41,568 nucleotides of DNA, taken from the NCBI GenBank assembly GCA_903850425.1, contig CAINLR010000095.1:1-41568 (forward strand), written 5' to 3'. This DNA comes from an uncultured Verrucomicrobia subdivision 3 bacterium (GTDB lineage Bacteria > Verrucomicrobiota > Verrucomicrobiia > Limisphaerales > UBA11358). The stretch's first letter is position 1. Each line of letters starts with the position of its first letter. Below are positions 1-6,610 of this stretch, piece after piece. The position numbers were made by a program, and so were the translations under genes. The notes under the pieces were generated by a model. It had not been told where the DNA came from and searched no databases. It saw nothing but the letters and a program-made list of their open reading frames with translations.

Positions 1-84
1 CGGTGTCGTTGGTGCCCGCACCGACGCTTCCAACGCCGTGCGTTGATCCGAATCCAGTTCCAAACCGCGTATGGGTCTTGCCAT
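1..84 (-). mobile_element. IS630-family transposase, N-terminal part, runs off the left edge
   Basis: The reverse strand opens with an ATG at 84-82 and reads MARPIRGLELDSDQRTALEA followed by SVRAPTTP up to the window edge. This matches the start of IS630/Tc1-like transposases, in which a short N-terminal stretch before the helix-turn-helix ends in a conserved RAPTTPQ-like sequence. Only 28 codons are visible, so the catalytic DDE domain is outside the window. The element's outer end must lie between 85 and about 150, where the neighbouring exonuclease reading frame loses its phage-like sequence. Family assignment is from recognition of the N-terminus only. Confidence 0.6.
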
Positions 85-109
85 GCACCCAGTTTAAACA
101 AATATCATG

Positions 110-559
110 TTATGTCCACTGTATTCGAGAACACAACACTACGTTGCCTTGAAACCAATCGCGATATAGATTGAGCCAGGGTGACAGCAATTCGGCGCGA
201 TCCACCTCCAGCGACTTGGCGATCTGTTCCGCGCCGTGATGAAACGCCGTGCCGAAATCCGCCGCGCCATCGCGCGTCGTGAGCGAGTCCGTCACGACCC
301 GTCTGGCAAACGCATCTTCGCTTTCGCCGGCAATGCGCGGCAGCGTGAGCGCCGCCAACACCGCCTGTTCCTGCATCCAGGAAGTGAGTCCCGGCTTGGC
401 GATCACGCCCAGGATGTTGGTGACACTCGGCAAGAGGCCGAGCTTGCGGGCATCGCGCAGCGTCGTTGCGCGCGGCTCGCCCTTGAGTGACAACACCGTG
501 TGCAACGGCGCACCGTCGCGCTGATACCAATGCGCCGAATCAGGAGAGAATAATTTCAT
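110..559 (-). pseudogene. Phage exonuclease-like protein (PD-(D/E)XK type suspected), C-terminus cut off by IS630
   Basis: The 149-residue frame begins MKLFSPDSAHWYQRDG and contains LLPSVTNILGVIAKPGLTSW (residues about 42-61), then a DFGTAFHHGAEQI segment near 101-113. An SVTxIL/KPGL block followed by a histidine-bearing helix is seen in phage and plasmid RecB-like exonucleases, which are usually about 250-300 residues. Here the frame ends after YRDWFQ with about 12 unrelated residues that fall in the IS630 end, so the catalytic D/E-x-K part is missing. It is the last gene of a leftward phage module. The start has an AAAAAATTATG context and no obvious Shine-Dalgarno. The nuclease assignment is an inference; the truncation is seen directly. 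Confidence 0.55.
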
Positions 560-569
560 AATTTTTTAA

Positions 570-590
570 ATGGTGACCGTCCGTAAGGAC
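570..590 (-). repeat. Dispersed repeat R1, inverted copy
   Basis: The reverse complement carries GTCCTTACGGACGG followed by TCACCAT. It differs at two positions from the copies at 7227-7250 and 9142-9165. The GTCC-TTRC-GGAC core can form a small hairpin. This copy lies between two leftward phage genes and is followed at 591-620 by more non-coding sequence. Confidence 0.6.
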
Positions 591-626
591 TTTGTAGCAG
601 CCGACGTGAGGAGGCTCTGGCCTTGC

Positions 627-667
627 CTCCCTCTCCCCCCATCGGGAGAGAGGGCTGGGGTGAGGGG
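627..667 (-). repeat. Dispersed GC-rich hairpin repeat R2, copy A (inverted)
   Basis: The reverse complement reads CCCTCACCCCAGCCCTCTC followed by a short loop and GGGGAGAGGG. It shares the same CCTCACCC-GGCC-CTCTCCC ... GAGAGGG pattern as 6888-6922 and 7950-7996. It resembles REP-like palindromic elements and lies in the 164-base gap between the exonuclease fragment and the next gene. Confidence 0.6.
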
Positions 668-723
668 GCATCTATGGAATCACGTCGAAGTTTTCGTTTG
701 TGTCGTTTGCGCCTTTTTGCGGC

Positions 724-1386
724 TCAAAATCCGACTTCGGGATCGAAGTCATTGCCAGTGCGGCTCGCACCGGGCGGCGTGGTCGCCGCGTTGCTTTTGT
801 TGCTGGGTGGAACAGGCGACCCGCCTGCCGTGGCCGGCGGCCCGCCGGGCACATTCCCCGGTTGGATGGTCGGCGTTGAATGTTGAATGTTCGGTGTTCC
901 CCCGTTCGCTTGTTTCGCTTTCCAATCCGCGTAACGCTGCCGCGCCGCCGCCGGATCGTATGTCCCGCTGGGCGTGACCTTCCGCGTCGGCTTGCTCACT
1001 GCATCAATCGCGGCGTAAGTCTTGCCACTCAGATTTTTCTGATGCGAGATCACCAGCGTGCAGCACGCGCCAATCAGTTTATCCAAGCTGATCGTTTCGC
1101 CCGGCAGCACCGGCCGGCCGCGCCACTTGCCGATGAAACCTGACAGATTCGACTTCGGGAACAGCGACGCCGTGAAACTTTTCGACACCGTGCAGGGTTT
1201 GCCCTCGCTGGTTTTTGCTTCCGACTCGAAGGTGATTTTCACCTTCGGCTTCAGACTGCGCTGACCTTGGAACTCGCTCTCCACCAGACCGAGATCCAGG
1301 ACACCCACACACACCGCCGGATGAATCCCTTCGGGATGCGGCTCAAAATTGCCACCTTCATTGCATTGCAGGATCATGTTGCTCAT
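724..1386 (-). CDS. Phage accessory protein, partner of exonuclease (family not recognised)
   Basis: The 220-residue protein starts MSNMILQCNEGGNFEPHPEG. An upstream in-frame extension to 1539 is rejected because it is low-complexity and overlaps the nuclease gene; the chosen ATG has AGAAGAAAACGT just before it. Residues 1-150 look like a compact folded domain (VCVGVLDLGLVESEFQGQR, KVKITFESEAKTSEGKPCTV). Its position between a resolvase-like nuclease and an exonuclease suggests a recombination or single-strand-binding accessory role, by context only. The last ~60 residues are Pro/Gly/Thr-rich, are encoded by DNA that looks like dispersed repeats (around 770-905), and end in an acidic FDPEVGF. 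Acidic tails ending in aromatic residues are typical of phage ssDNA-binding proteins, which is a possibility here. Confidence 0.6.
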   Translation of the reverse strand: MSNMILQCNEGGNFEPHPEGIHPAVCVGVLDLGLVESEFQGQRSLKPKVKITFESEAKTSEGKPCTVSKSFTASLFPKSNLSGFIGKWRGRPVLPGETISLDKLIGACCTLVISHQKNLSGKTYAAIDAVSKPTRKVTPSGTYDPAAARQRYADWKAKQANGGTPNIQHSTPTIQPGNVPGGPPATAGGSPVPPSNKSNAATTPPGASRTGNDFDPEVGF

Positions 1387-1399
1387 ACGTTTTCTTCTT

Positions 1400-1897
1400 T
1401 CAGTTGCTTGGTTGTTGTTTTGTTGCTGGCCGAAGACACACCTCCCCGGCCAAATTGTTTTCGGTGGTGGGGTGCGTGCCCGTCCGGATCGGACCTCCGT
1501 GCGCGCCATCATTTGTCGCACTGGTCCCATTCGTCCCATCCCCCGGCGGCAGCTCCCCGCGCAGCAAGCGGAAGAACGTCTCCGCCCGCATCGTGATCAG
1601 CCACGGCGCGTGATTGCGGCGGTGCGCTACAATCCATGCCAGTTTTTTCTCCCCATTGGATCCAAGCTTCGCTTGGTCGCCTTCGGCTTGCACACACGCA
1701 TCGGTGAGATTCAGATTTTGAACCCGCTTCACTTCGACATGCAGCCAGGCGAGCGCGTCGCTGACCACGTCGGGGGACTCCGCCGAGCCGCTGAACTGCT
1801 GCCCGCGCCGCGCATCAAACCCGTGCTCGCGCAACAGTGATGCAAATTCGCGTTCGCCGACTTTGCCCTTGTTGCGACTGTTGATGGTTTTTGTCAT
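1400..1897 (-). CDS. PD-(D/E)XK endonuclease, putative Holliday junction resolvase
   Basis: The 165-residue protein begins MTKTINSRNKGKVGEREFAS. Residues 11-60 hold the resolvase-like pattern: KGKVGEREFASLLREHGFDA, RRGQQFSGSAESPDV, then LHVEVKRVQ. The E in GERE, the D in SPDV and the E-x-K in HVEVKR (about 53-57) fit the catalytic E...D...ExK of the PD-(D/E)XK fold. The domain ends near residue 110; the rest (GDGTNGTSATNDGAHGG) is low-complexity and may be added or read-through. It probably cleaves branched DNA during phage recombination. It sits 13 bases upstream of the accessory protein gene in the same leftward unit. Confidence 0.7.
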   Translation of the reverse strand: MTKTINSRNKGKVGEREFASLLREHGFDARRGQQFSGSAESPDVVSDALAWLHVEVKRVQNLNLTDACVQAEGDQAKLGSNGEKKLAWIVAHRRNHAPWLITMRAETFFRLLRGELPPGDGTNGTSATNDGAHGGPIRTGTHPTTENNLAGEVCLRPATKQQPSN

Positions 1898-1923
1898 GGG
1901 TGAGAATTGGTAATACTCGTGAC

Positions 1924-2103
1924 TTAGCTCCGAGTCTCAGATTCCCCTGGCGGGCGTTCGCAGGGACTTGCCCACAGTAGAAGGACCAGCGCCACGGCCG
2001 TGCCGGGCGTGATGGCGAGGCCAGGGAAGAAGTGGACCGCCGCCTTCACCAGTTTGGCTTTGAACTCGCGCGGCCGCAGGTTTCGCCACTTGGGATTGGG
2101 CAA
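1924..2103 (-). other. Possible small membrane protein or +1-frame tail of the DUF6573 gene
   Basis: In the frame one base on from the DUF6573 gene, a TTG at 2103-2101 opens 59 codons reading LPNPKWRNLRPREFKAKLVK, then HFFPGLAITPGTAVALVLLL. This has one plausible transmembrane segment and better protein-like composition than the main frame, which becomes Arg/Pro/Gly-rich here. Either the main gene is frameshifted around 2103, or a short TTG-started gene overlaps its end. A TGA stop in this frame directly precedes the TTG. No family is recognised. Confidence 0.3.
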
Positions 2104-2431
2104 TCAACTTCACCAGCTTGGCGCGGTGATTGTCGTTGCGGACATACAAGGCGACGGGAACGCGGTCTTGGCCGCTGCGACTGCGCAGGATGGCAAATCT
2201 CAGCATCCAGCAAACATCCCAAAGCCTTCCGGCTTCATCCTGGCCGGTCACGCCTTCCGGCACGGCGACATAGGCGTCAAACACCGTGCGCGTCAGGAAC
2301 ACCGGAAAGCTGATGCCGGCTTCCTTGGCGGTCTTAGTCACGTCCACCTGCACGCCATCGGCGACGGCTTGCTTGCGGGTGTAGGAATAAATAACGGGAC
2401 CAAACGGGGAGTCATTTTGTTCTGTATTCAT
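1937..2431 (-). CDS. DUF6573 family phage/plasmid protein with divergent C-terminus
   Basis: Residues 8-115 match DUF6573 as I know it: FGPVIYSYTRKQAVADGVQV, DVTKTAKEAGISFPVFLTRT, then GRLWDVCWMLRFAI and the LYVRNDNHRAKLVKLIAQ strand. This family is widespread on plasmids, ICEs and phages and has no known function. Family members normally continue with KAVCGPGD-like residues and an acidic end. Here residues 116-164 are Arg/Pro/Gly-rich and look like an out-of-frame tail. The gene lies 12 bases from the following gene and uses an AATTATG start context. Confidence 0.65.
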   Translation of the reverse strand: MNTEQNDSPFGPVIYSYTRKQAVADGVQVDVTKTAKEAGISFPVFLTRTVFDAYVAVPEGVTGQDEAGRLWDVCWMLRFAILRSRSGQDRVPVALYVRNDNHRAKLVKLIAQSQVAKPAAARVQSQTGEGGGPLLPWPRHHARHGRGAGPSTVGKSLRTPARGI

Positions 2432-2443
2432 AATTGGGGAGGA

Positions 2444-2662
2444 TTAGCGGTTAAGGATGGGAATTTCCGACTGTGGCGAAATACGCTCCAGCTTGGGGCT
2501 GGGCTGAATGGTCACCGGCTTCCCGAATCGGGGAATGATGGTGCGCGGCTTCTGCACTACCGCCACCACGGCGGCGGACTCGCTCACGCGGATGACTCGG
2601 CACGGCTGGCCGGCATACTCAACGACATCGCCAATGCGCAGGGTGAAAAGATTGGTAATCAT
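2444..2662 (-). CDS. Small phage-island protein, beta-rich, unknown function
   Basis: The 72-residue protein starts MITNLFTLRIGDVVEYAGQP. The ATG at 2662 is preceded by GGAGGATTT, one of the clearest Shine-Dalgarno sequences in the window, which fixes the start over an upstream extension to 2803. RIGDVVEYAGQPCRVIRVSE suggests a small SH3- or KOW-like barrel that might bind nucleic acid, but this is a guess. It sits between the DUF6573 gene and the gene at 2676-3095, with gaps of 12-13 bases, so all are probably co-transcribed. Confidence 0.55.
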   Translation of the reverse strand: MITNLFTLRIGDVVEYAGQPCRVIRVSESAAVVAVVQKPRTIIPRFGKPVTIQPSPKLERISPQSEIPILNR

Positions 2663-2675
2663 AAATCCTCCAAGG

Positions 2676-3095
2676 TCACGCGGGCCGCTCGTCGCCGGGA
2701 TAGTAGGAGGAATATTTTTCGTGCGGGTCGCCGGAGTCACGCAAGCGGAATGCGCCGCACGGGTGCTGCCAAGCCTGCCGCTCGCGATTCCAATGGAAGC
2801 CAAGCTGCGCCAACTGCTGTCTGAGACTGGCGGCGGGCTGCTCTTTGAACTGCACCCAAATCCATTTTCCTACAACCTCGGCGAGATTGAACAGGTCGGG
2901 ATTGACGGTGTGCAACAAGGCCAAAACCTTGTCGGTCGGTAACGTGCGATTAGCTTTCCGCGCCTCGGTATCAATCGGCAAACGCGTGTCCACGCGCTCC
3001 GGCTGCGGTGTGCTGGTAGGCTGCACGGCAGCCTGCTGTGATTGCTTCGATTCTTGAGGGAGCCTGTTCGATTTTTTTTGTGATGTAGTTTTCAT
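2676..3095 (-). CDS. Conserved mobile-element protein with Trp-rich C-terminal domain
   Basis: The 139-residue protein starts at MKTTSQKKSNRLPQESKQ; an upstream GTG at 3113 would add six residues. The first ~45 residues are polar and disordered. The C-terminal half holds a compact domain: VGKWIWVQFKEQPAASLRQQ, LAQLGFHWNRERQAWQHPCG, then YSSYYPGDE. The pattern GKWxWVxF...LGFHWNxxRxxWQHPCG recurs in plasmid and phage proteins of unknown function. It is the first gene of the leftward module, so its promoter should lie in 3096-3316. Confidence 0.55.
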   Translation of the reverse strand: MKTTSQKKSNRLPQESKQSQQAAVQPTSTPQPERVDTRLPIDTEARKANRTLPTDKVLALLHTVNPDLFNLAEVVGKWIWVQFKEQPAASLRQQLAQLGFHWNRERQAWQHPCGAFRLRDSGDPHEKYSSYYPGDERPA

Positions 3096-3316
3096 AGTCT
3101 TTTTTTTATGCACTGCTCGCCCCTCATCCGTCGGTCGCCTTGTTCGCGAAAAAGCCGAGCCGCCAGCCCTCCTGCGTGGAAGTAGTCTTCAGAAGGAGCC
3201 GCGCAATTGCGGGCTGGTGTTTTCGGCGAGGCCGTGACAAGGCGACGAAAAGAAATCTCTGAGCAAAAAAAGCCGAATGGCGGATGAACAACTAAACTGC
3301 TAACGTCAGCGGCAAG

Positions 3317-3472
3317 ATGAAACCGACGCAAAAACCGATGGTGAAAGAAAAAAATCCTGCTGCCGTGGCGCTGGGCCGACTCGGTGGATTGAAAGGCGGC
3401 AAGGCGCGGGCGAAAATGCTGACGGCAGCGCAACGCAAGGCGAGCGCACAAAAAGCAACTCAAACACAGTGA
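3317..3472 (+). CDS. Small KGG-type basic protein
   Basis: A 51-residue frame starts MKPTQKPMVKEKNPAAVALG and continues RLGGLKGGKARAKMLTAAQR before KASAQKATQTQ and a TGA. The LGRLGGLKGGKARA-x-x-L pattern is common in very small basic bacterial proteins, sometimes next to toxin-antitoxin-like or nuclease genes; function is unknown. It is divergent from the leftward phage module and lies 49 bases before the ATPase gene, so it may be its leader gene. It is only 156 bases long. Confidence 0.55.
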   Translation: MKPTQKPMVKEKNPAAVALGRLGGLKGGKARAKMLTAAQRKASAQKATQTQ

Positions 3473-3480
3473 GCGATAAA

Positions 3481-3498
3481 TCTAAAGTTGCCTTTAGA
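3481..3498. promoter_or_regulatory. Perfect inverted repeat upstream of the ATPase gene
   Basis: TCTAAAG-TTGC-CTTTAGA is a perfect 7-base inverted repeat with a 4-base centre, ending 23 bases before the ATPase start. An A-run and a GATATATC palindrome (3504-3511 region) follow. It could be an operator or an RNA hairpin in the leader. Confidence 0.4.
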
Positions 3499-3521
3499 AA
3501 AAGGCGATATATCTTAAGCCA

Positions 3522-4766
3522 ATGTTTGATCGATGGTATGCCAATGAAATGCAGGCGAAGTTAAGCCGGCCCTATGTCCATCTGCTGTTCGGAGCCCGGC
3601 AGACGGGCAAATCCACCTTGCTGAATGGGCTGATTCCCGCCGACGCCCTGCGCTTCAATCTGGCAGACCCGCAGGAACGCTCGCGGCATCTGGCTAATCC
3701 GGGCGAGTTTGCCCAAGCCTGCCGGAGCCTGCCGACGAATAAAAAAGGCCAGTTCGTCTTCGTGGATGAGGCGCAATCCGTGCCTTCCATCTTTGACGCG
3801 GTGCAGGCGCTTTACGACGCGGACAAAACACGGTGGCGCTTTGTGCTATGCGGCAGTTCGGCCAGAAAGTTGCGGTTGACTGGTGCCAACCTGCTGCCTG
3901 GCCGCAGTCTGGTGCATCACTTGTATCCGCTGACGCTGGCCGAACATCCGGCGAAGGAGGCTAAAATCCCGCACGCAACCTCGCCGCTGCCTTTTCCGTG
4001 GAGTGATGGGAAACAGGCGAAACATCCGTTTCCAGAGTGGGATTTGCAGACGCGGCTGACGTATGGCGCGTTGCCGGGCATCGTGACGGCGGACAAGCAG
4101 GATCGGCAAGGGTTGTTGAAGGCTTACGCGTTCGTGCATCTGGAGGAGGAAATTCGCCGCGAGGCATTGGTGAAAGATTGGGGCGCGTTCGTGCGCTTCC
4201 TGCAACTGGCGGCTGTCGAGTCGGGACAGATTTTGAACTATTCAAACATCTCGCAGGAGGCCGGCATCTCCCAACCGACGGTGAAGGGCTATTATCAATT
4301 GTTAGAAGATATGTTCATAGGCATCCGGGTGCCAGCCTACTCCAAGAGTCCGCGCAAGAACCTGCTCTCGACGCCGAAATTTTTATTTTTTGATCTAGGC
4401 GTGCGGCACGCGGCGGCGGGACTGGTTCCATCCAGCGATACGGTGAAAGCGAATCCGGGACCGATCTTTGAACAATGGGTGGGCATCGAGTTGTGGCAGC
4501 GCCTGCAATATCTCGGCGAAGGCAAGCTGTATCATCAACGCTCCCGCGATGGTGCAGAAGTGGATTTCATTGTCGAACATGGCGGCAGCCTGACGCCCAT
4601 CGAAGCGAAATGGACAGAGCATCCCACCTTGAACGATGCGCGGCATCTGCTGCCGTTCCTGCAAGAAAAAAAGAAAGAGGCGAAGCATGGCTATGTGGTT
4701 TGCCGCTGCCCGCGACCGCTGCAACTGCATGACCAGATCACGGCGCTGCCGTGGTTTGCCTTGTAA
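3522..4766 (+). CDS. ATP-binding protein, AAA_14 plus DUF4143 domains
   Basis: The 414-residue protein has Walker A GARQTGKST at residues 24-32 and a Walker B-like FVFVDEAQ at 78-85 (D82, E83). A sensor-like FVLCGSSARK follows near residue 110, and TRLTYGALPGIV lies mid-protein. The second half fits DUF4143: YYQLLEDMFIGIRVPAY, FLFFDLGVRHAAAG, then the nuclease-fold-like AEVDFIVEHGGSLTPIEAKW near 345-365. Such proteins are very common singletons in bacteria; their substrate is unknown and some neighbour mobile or defence genes. The length is normal and no residue looks broken. It is transcribed alone or with the KGG gene. Confidence 0.85.
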   Translation: MFDRWYANEMQAKLSRPYVHLLFGARQTGKSTLLNGLIPADALRFNLADPQERSRHLANPGEFAQACRSLPTNKKGQFVFVDEAQSVPSIFDAVQALYDADKTRWRFVLCGSSARKLRLTGANLLPGRSLVHHLYPLTLAEHPAKEAKIPHATSPLPFPWSDGKQAKHPFPEWDLQTRLTYGALPGIVTADKQDRQGLLKAYAFVHLEEEIRREALVKDWGAFVRFLQLAAVESGQILNYSNISQEAGISQPTVKGYYQLLEDMFIGIRVPAYSKSPRKNLLSTPKFLFFDLGVRHAAAGLVPSSDTVKANPGPIFEQWVGIELWQRLQYLGEGKLYHQRSRDGAEVDFIVEHGGSLTPIEAKWTEHPTLNDARHLLPFLQEKKKEAKHGYVVCRCPRPLQLHDQITALPWFAL

Positions 4767-4866
4767 AGTGGAATTCGCTCATCAACAACCGCAGTTAATC
4801 CTGCATGGCAGGGCATTTGGTCGGCTGCTTCGGGATTATCAATGACTGACTCCCTGCTGCAAAAAC

Positions 4867-5109
4867 TCATCTTTCCTCCTTCCAGTTAGCTTTCGCCATT
4901 TCAATCATCTCGTCCACTTCCCAACCGTTGCGATCGCATAGGTGAAAAATGTCACTGAACAGGTCTGCTGCGTTATAAGATTGCAGTTCGTCTGACGGGA
5001 AAATTTCAAATGCTTCGCGTATGGCTTGCTCAGCCCGATCGGCGCGCACGGCATTTGTTTGGCCAGCATCGTCTATATCTTTGCTGGGTTTGAACCTGAA
5101 TTTACCCAT
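4867..5109 (-). CDS. Small acidic protein, unknown, divergent from XRE regulator
   Basis: The 80-residue protein starts MGKFRFKPSKDIDDAGQT; an upstream ATG at 5130 would add seven residues. It has a predicted helix RADRAEQAIREAFEIF and ends DLFSDIFHLCDRNGWEVDEM followed by IEMAKANWKEER. An Ala/Arg helix, then DLxxDxxHxCDxxGxxxDEx, resembles small plasmid and phage proteins of unknown function. It is divergent from the XRE gene across a 116-base region with two palindromes, so the two may be co-regulated. Confidence 0.5.
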   Translation of the reverse strand: MGKFRFKPSKDIDDAGQTNAVRADRAEQAIREAFEIFPSDELQSYNAADLFSDIFHLCDRNGWEVDEMIEMAKANWKEER

Positions 5110-5149
5110 ATTTGAACCAGAATATCGCATTTACAAAAACCAACTTCCA

Positions 5150-5163
5150 CAGACTATAGTCTG
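5150..5163. promoter_or_regulatory. Perfect 14-base palindrome, probable operator
   Basis: CAGACTATAGTCTG is perfectly self-complementary and sits in the 116-base divergent region between the small acidic gene and the XRE regulator. A second, imperfect palindrome lies at 5178-5192 (GTTCTTTTAAGGAAC). Controller proteins of restriction-modification systems and phage repressors bind paired sites of this size, so this is the likely XRE operator. Confidence 0.5.
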
Positions 5164-5225
5164 CCAAGAACTCTGTTGTTCTTTTAAGGAACATTATCAA
5201 ACCGCCTTTCTGATAAAAACGCAAG

Positions 5226-5507
5226 ATGACAGCAGGCGACAAAATGCCACAGAGCCGCAATATCGTTGGCAAACGCGTTAAAGAGGCGCGGCAATCTCAC
5301 TTTCCCCCGCTGACGCAAGATCAACTTTCCGGAAAGCTCGCAGCCAACGGATTACAGCTGGACCGCGTAGCAATTGCAAAAATTGAAACGGGCATTCGTT
5401 GTGTTTTTGATTTTGAAATAAAGGCGCTGGCTAGAATACTGAAGGTTGATGCCAACTGGCTTTTAGGCATTGGAGGACGGTCTCAAACCGCACGAAAGCA
5501 CAAGTAA
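5226..5507 (+). CDS. XRE-family HTH regulator, possible controller protein
   Basis: The 93-residue protein is a single Cro/CI-type helix-turn-helix: RVKEARQSHFPPLTQDQLSG, KLAANGLQLDRVAIAKIETG, then FEIKALARILKVDANWLLG. The size and single-domain layout fit phage repressors and R-M controller proteins. It sits directly upstream of an HNH nuclease gene, with 4 bases between its stop and the next ATG, which is the classic C-protein/REase arrangement. Likely autoregulated through the palindromes at 5150-5192. ATG at 5226 is used; another ATG at 5244 is possible. Confidence 0.8.
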   Translation: MTAGDKMPQSRNIVGKRVKEARQSHFPPLTQDQLSGKLAANGLQLDRVAIAKIETGIRCVFDFEIKALARILKVDANWLLGIGGRSQTARKHK

Positions 5508-5511
5508 CTCC

Positions 5512-6144
5512 ATGAGCTTTCAAACCGCGAAATACTTGCGCAAAGCGACCGGGCGAGCCAAATCAGACGTGGCAAACAAGCTCGTCAGCATGTTTCTCCA
5601 TGAAGTCAGCCGTAAAATTACTGCAAAGGTTGGGTTGAGTGTTGCCGATCCAAAATATGTTCACGCTGTTGAGTCCGAATTTGGCGGCCATTGTTGTTAC
5701 TGCGGCCGATCATTGGAAAGCGACCGCGCAGCAGTCGAACATCCAGACGGGATGAACCGATTTCGAGCGGGTTTACACATCCCCGGCAACGTGGTTGTTT
5801 CTTGCAAGAAATGTAATAACGAGAAACGCCGCGACGACCAGCTTCACAAACTCACCTTGGCAACAACCGGCTGGGAATCATTTCTTTCGCATGATGGAAC
5901 AAAATGTGACGCAAACTGTAAAACCTGCGCCTATTGGAGTTCAATTTGGCCGGACGAAATGAAAGGGGAAAATCTAAAAGCAGCACGGCAAAAGATTTTA
6001 CAATTTCGTGCGCGCTACAAGGAATCAATTATTTTAAACCACAAGGCACATAATTCGCTTCGACAGGAATTAGATAAAATTTATCGGGACTGCCAGTTGT
6101 TTGCTACGAACAGAATTAAAGTCGCGGTTGAAGCCTTTTCTTAA
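5512..6144 (+). CDS. HNH endonuclease, candidate restriction enzyme
   Basis: The 210-residue protein starts MSFQTAKYLRKATGRAKSDV; an overlapping TTG at 5470 would add 14 residues. The HNH core spans about 60-110: C61-x2-C64 (HCCYCGRS), VEHPDG with H77, IPGNVVVSC with N93, and C98-x2-C101 followed by NNEKR. This is a zinc-ribbon-stabilised beta-beta-alpha-metal nuclease. A further Cys-rich stretch (KCDANCKTCAYW) lies near residues 135-146. Its place right behind an XRE regulator and tail-to-tail with a cytosine methyltransferase fragment suggests a Type II restriction role, by context. It could also be a plain phage HNH. Codon use is more A/T-rich than the flanking genes, suggesting separate acquisition. 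Confidence 0.75.
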   Translation: MSFQTAKYLRKATGRAKSDVANKLVSMFLHEVSRKITAKVGLSVADPKYVHAVESEFGGHCCYCGRSLESDRAAVEHPDGMNRFRAGLHIPGNVVVSCKKCNNEKRRDDQLHKLTLATTGWESFLSHDGTKCDANCKTCAYWSSIWPDEMKGENLKAARQKILQFRARYKESIILNHKAHNSLRQELDKIYRDCQLFATNRIKVAVEAFS

Positions 6145-6506
6145 AACTTGGCGGAAGCAAATCCTGGGACATTTTCAAAAAGGACGGCACGCGGCCTAAT
6201 GTGATCAACAAGGTCCAAAGCTGCGGGAAACATGTCGCGTGAATCATCGGCGCCAAGTTGTTTGCTGGCGATGCTAAATGGCGGGCATGGCACGCCGGCG
6301 GCAAGAAGGTCAATTCCGGTGAAATCTTCATGCCTGAGATGTCGGATGTCCTGCTGAATCACATTCCAGTGTGGGCGGTTTTTTCGCAACGTGGTGCAAT
6401 ATTGTGCCTCGTATTCCACGGCGGCGGCATGATGGAAGCCGGCCATCTCAAGACCGAGGGCCTGACCGCCACCGCCTGCGCAAAGTTCCAGAACAGCAAA
6501 GCTCAT
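6141..6506 (-). pseudogene. C5 cytosine DNA methyltransferase, truncated after motif VI
   Basis: The 121-residue frame from MSFAVLELCAGGGGQALGLE carries motif I (residues 6-20), motif IV with catalytic Cys in GVPCPPFS (C74), and motif VI ENVP at 111-114. It then stops after GFASAKF. Full enzymes are 300-450 residues; motifs VIII-X and the target recognition domain are absent, so it cannot methylate alone. Its TAA at 6143-6141 overlaps the TAA of the convergent HNH gene (6142-6144) in the sequence TTAA. No continuation is found in other reverse frames, which are antisense to the HNH gene. An upstream extension to 6581 is possible but unlike the family. It is either a deletion remnant or half of a split enzyme. 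Confidence 0.8.
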
Positions 6507-6610
6507 TTGCATAGATTTGACATCATCTGCTGCATGACTGCAAGCGGGTAACAGTTGAAATAACTTTTTTGCGATTTCCAAACCCCGTCAAATTATTTTT
6601 TGCGGAATTT

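Noticed and set aside
105-530. Reverse-strand 141-codon frame overlapping the exonuclease fragment
   Set aside because: It is a frame shadow of the exonuclease gene, rich in Arg/His and without any recognisable motif.
3092-3463. Reverse-strand 123-codon frame opposite the KGG-type small gene
   Set aside because: Arg/Phe/Cys-rich antisense frame; the short plus-strand gene has a recognisable motif instead.
5470-5511. TTG start giving a longer HNH protein overlapping the XRE gene
   Set aside because: The extra 14 residues are unlike the nuclease and the ATG at 5512 lies 4 bases after the XRE stop, a normal operon spacing.
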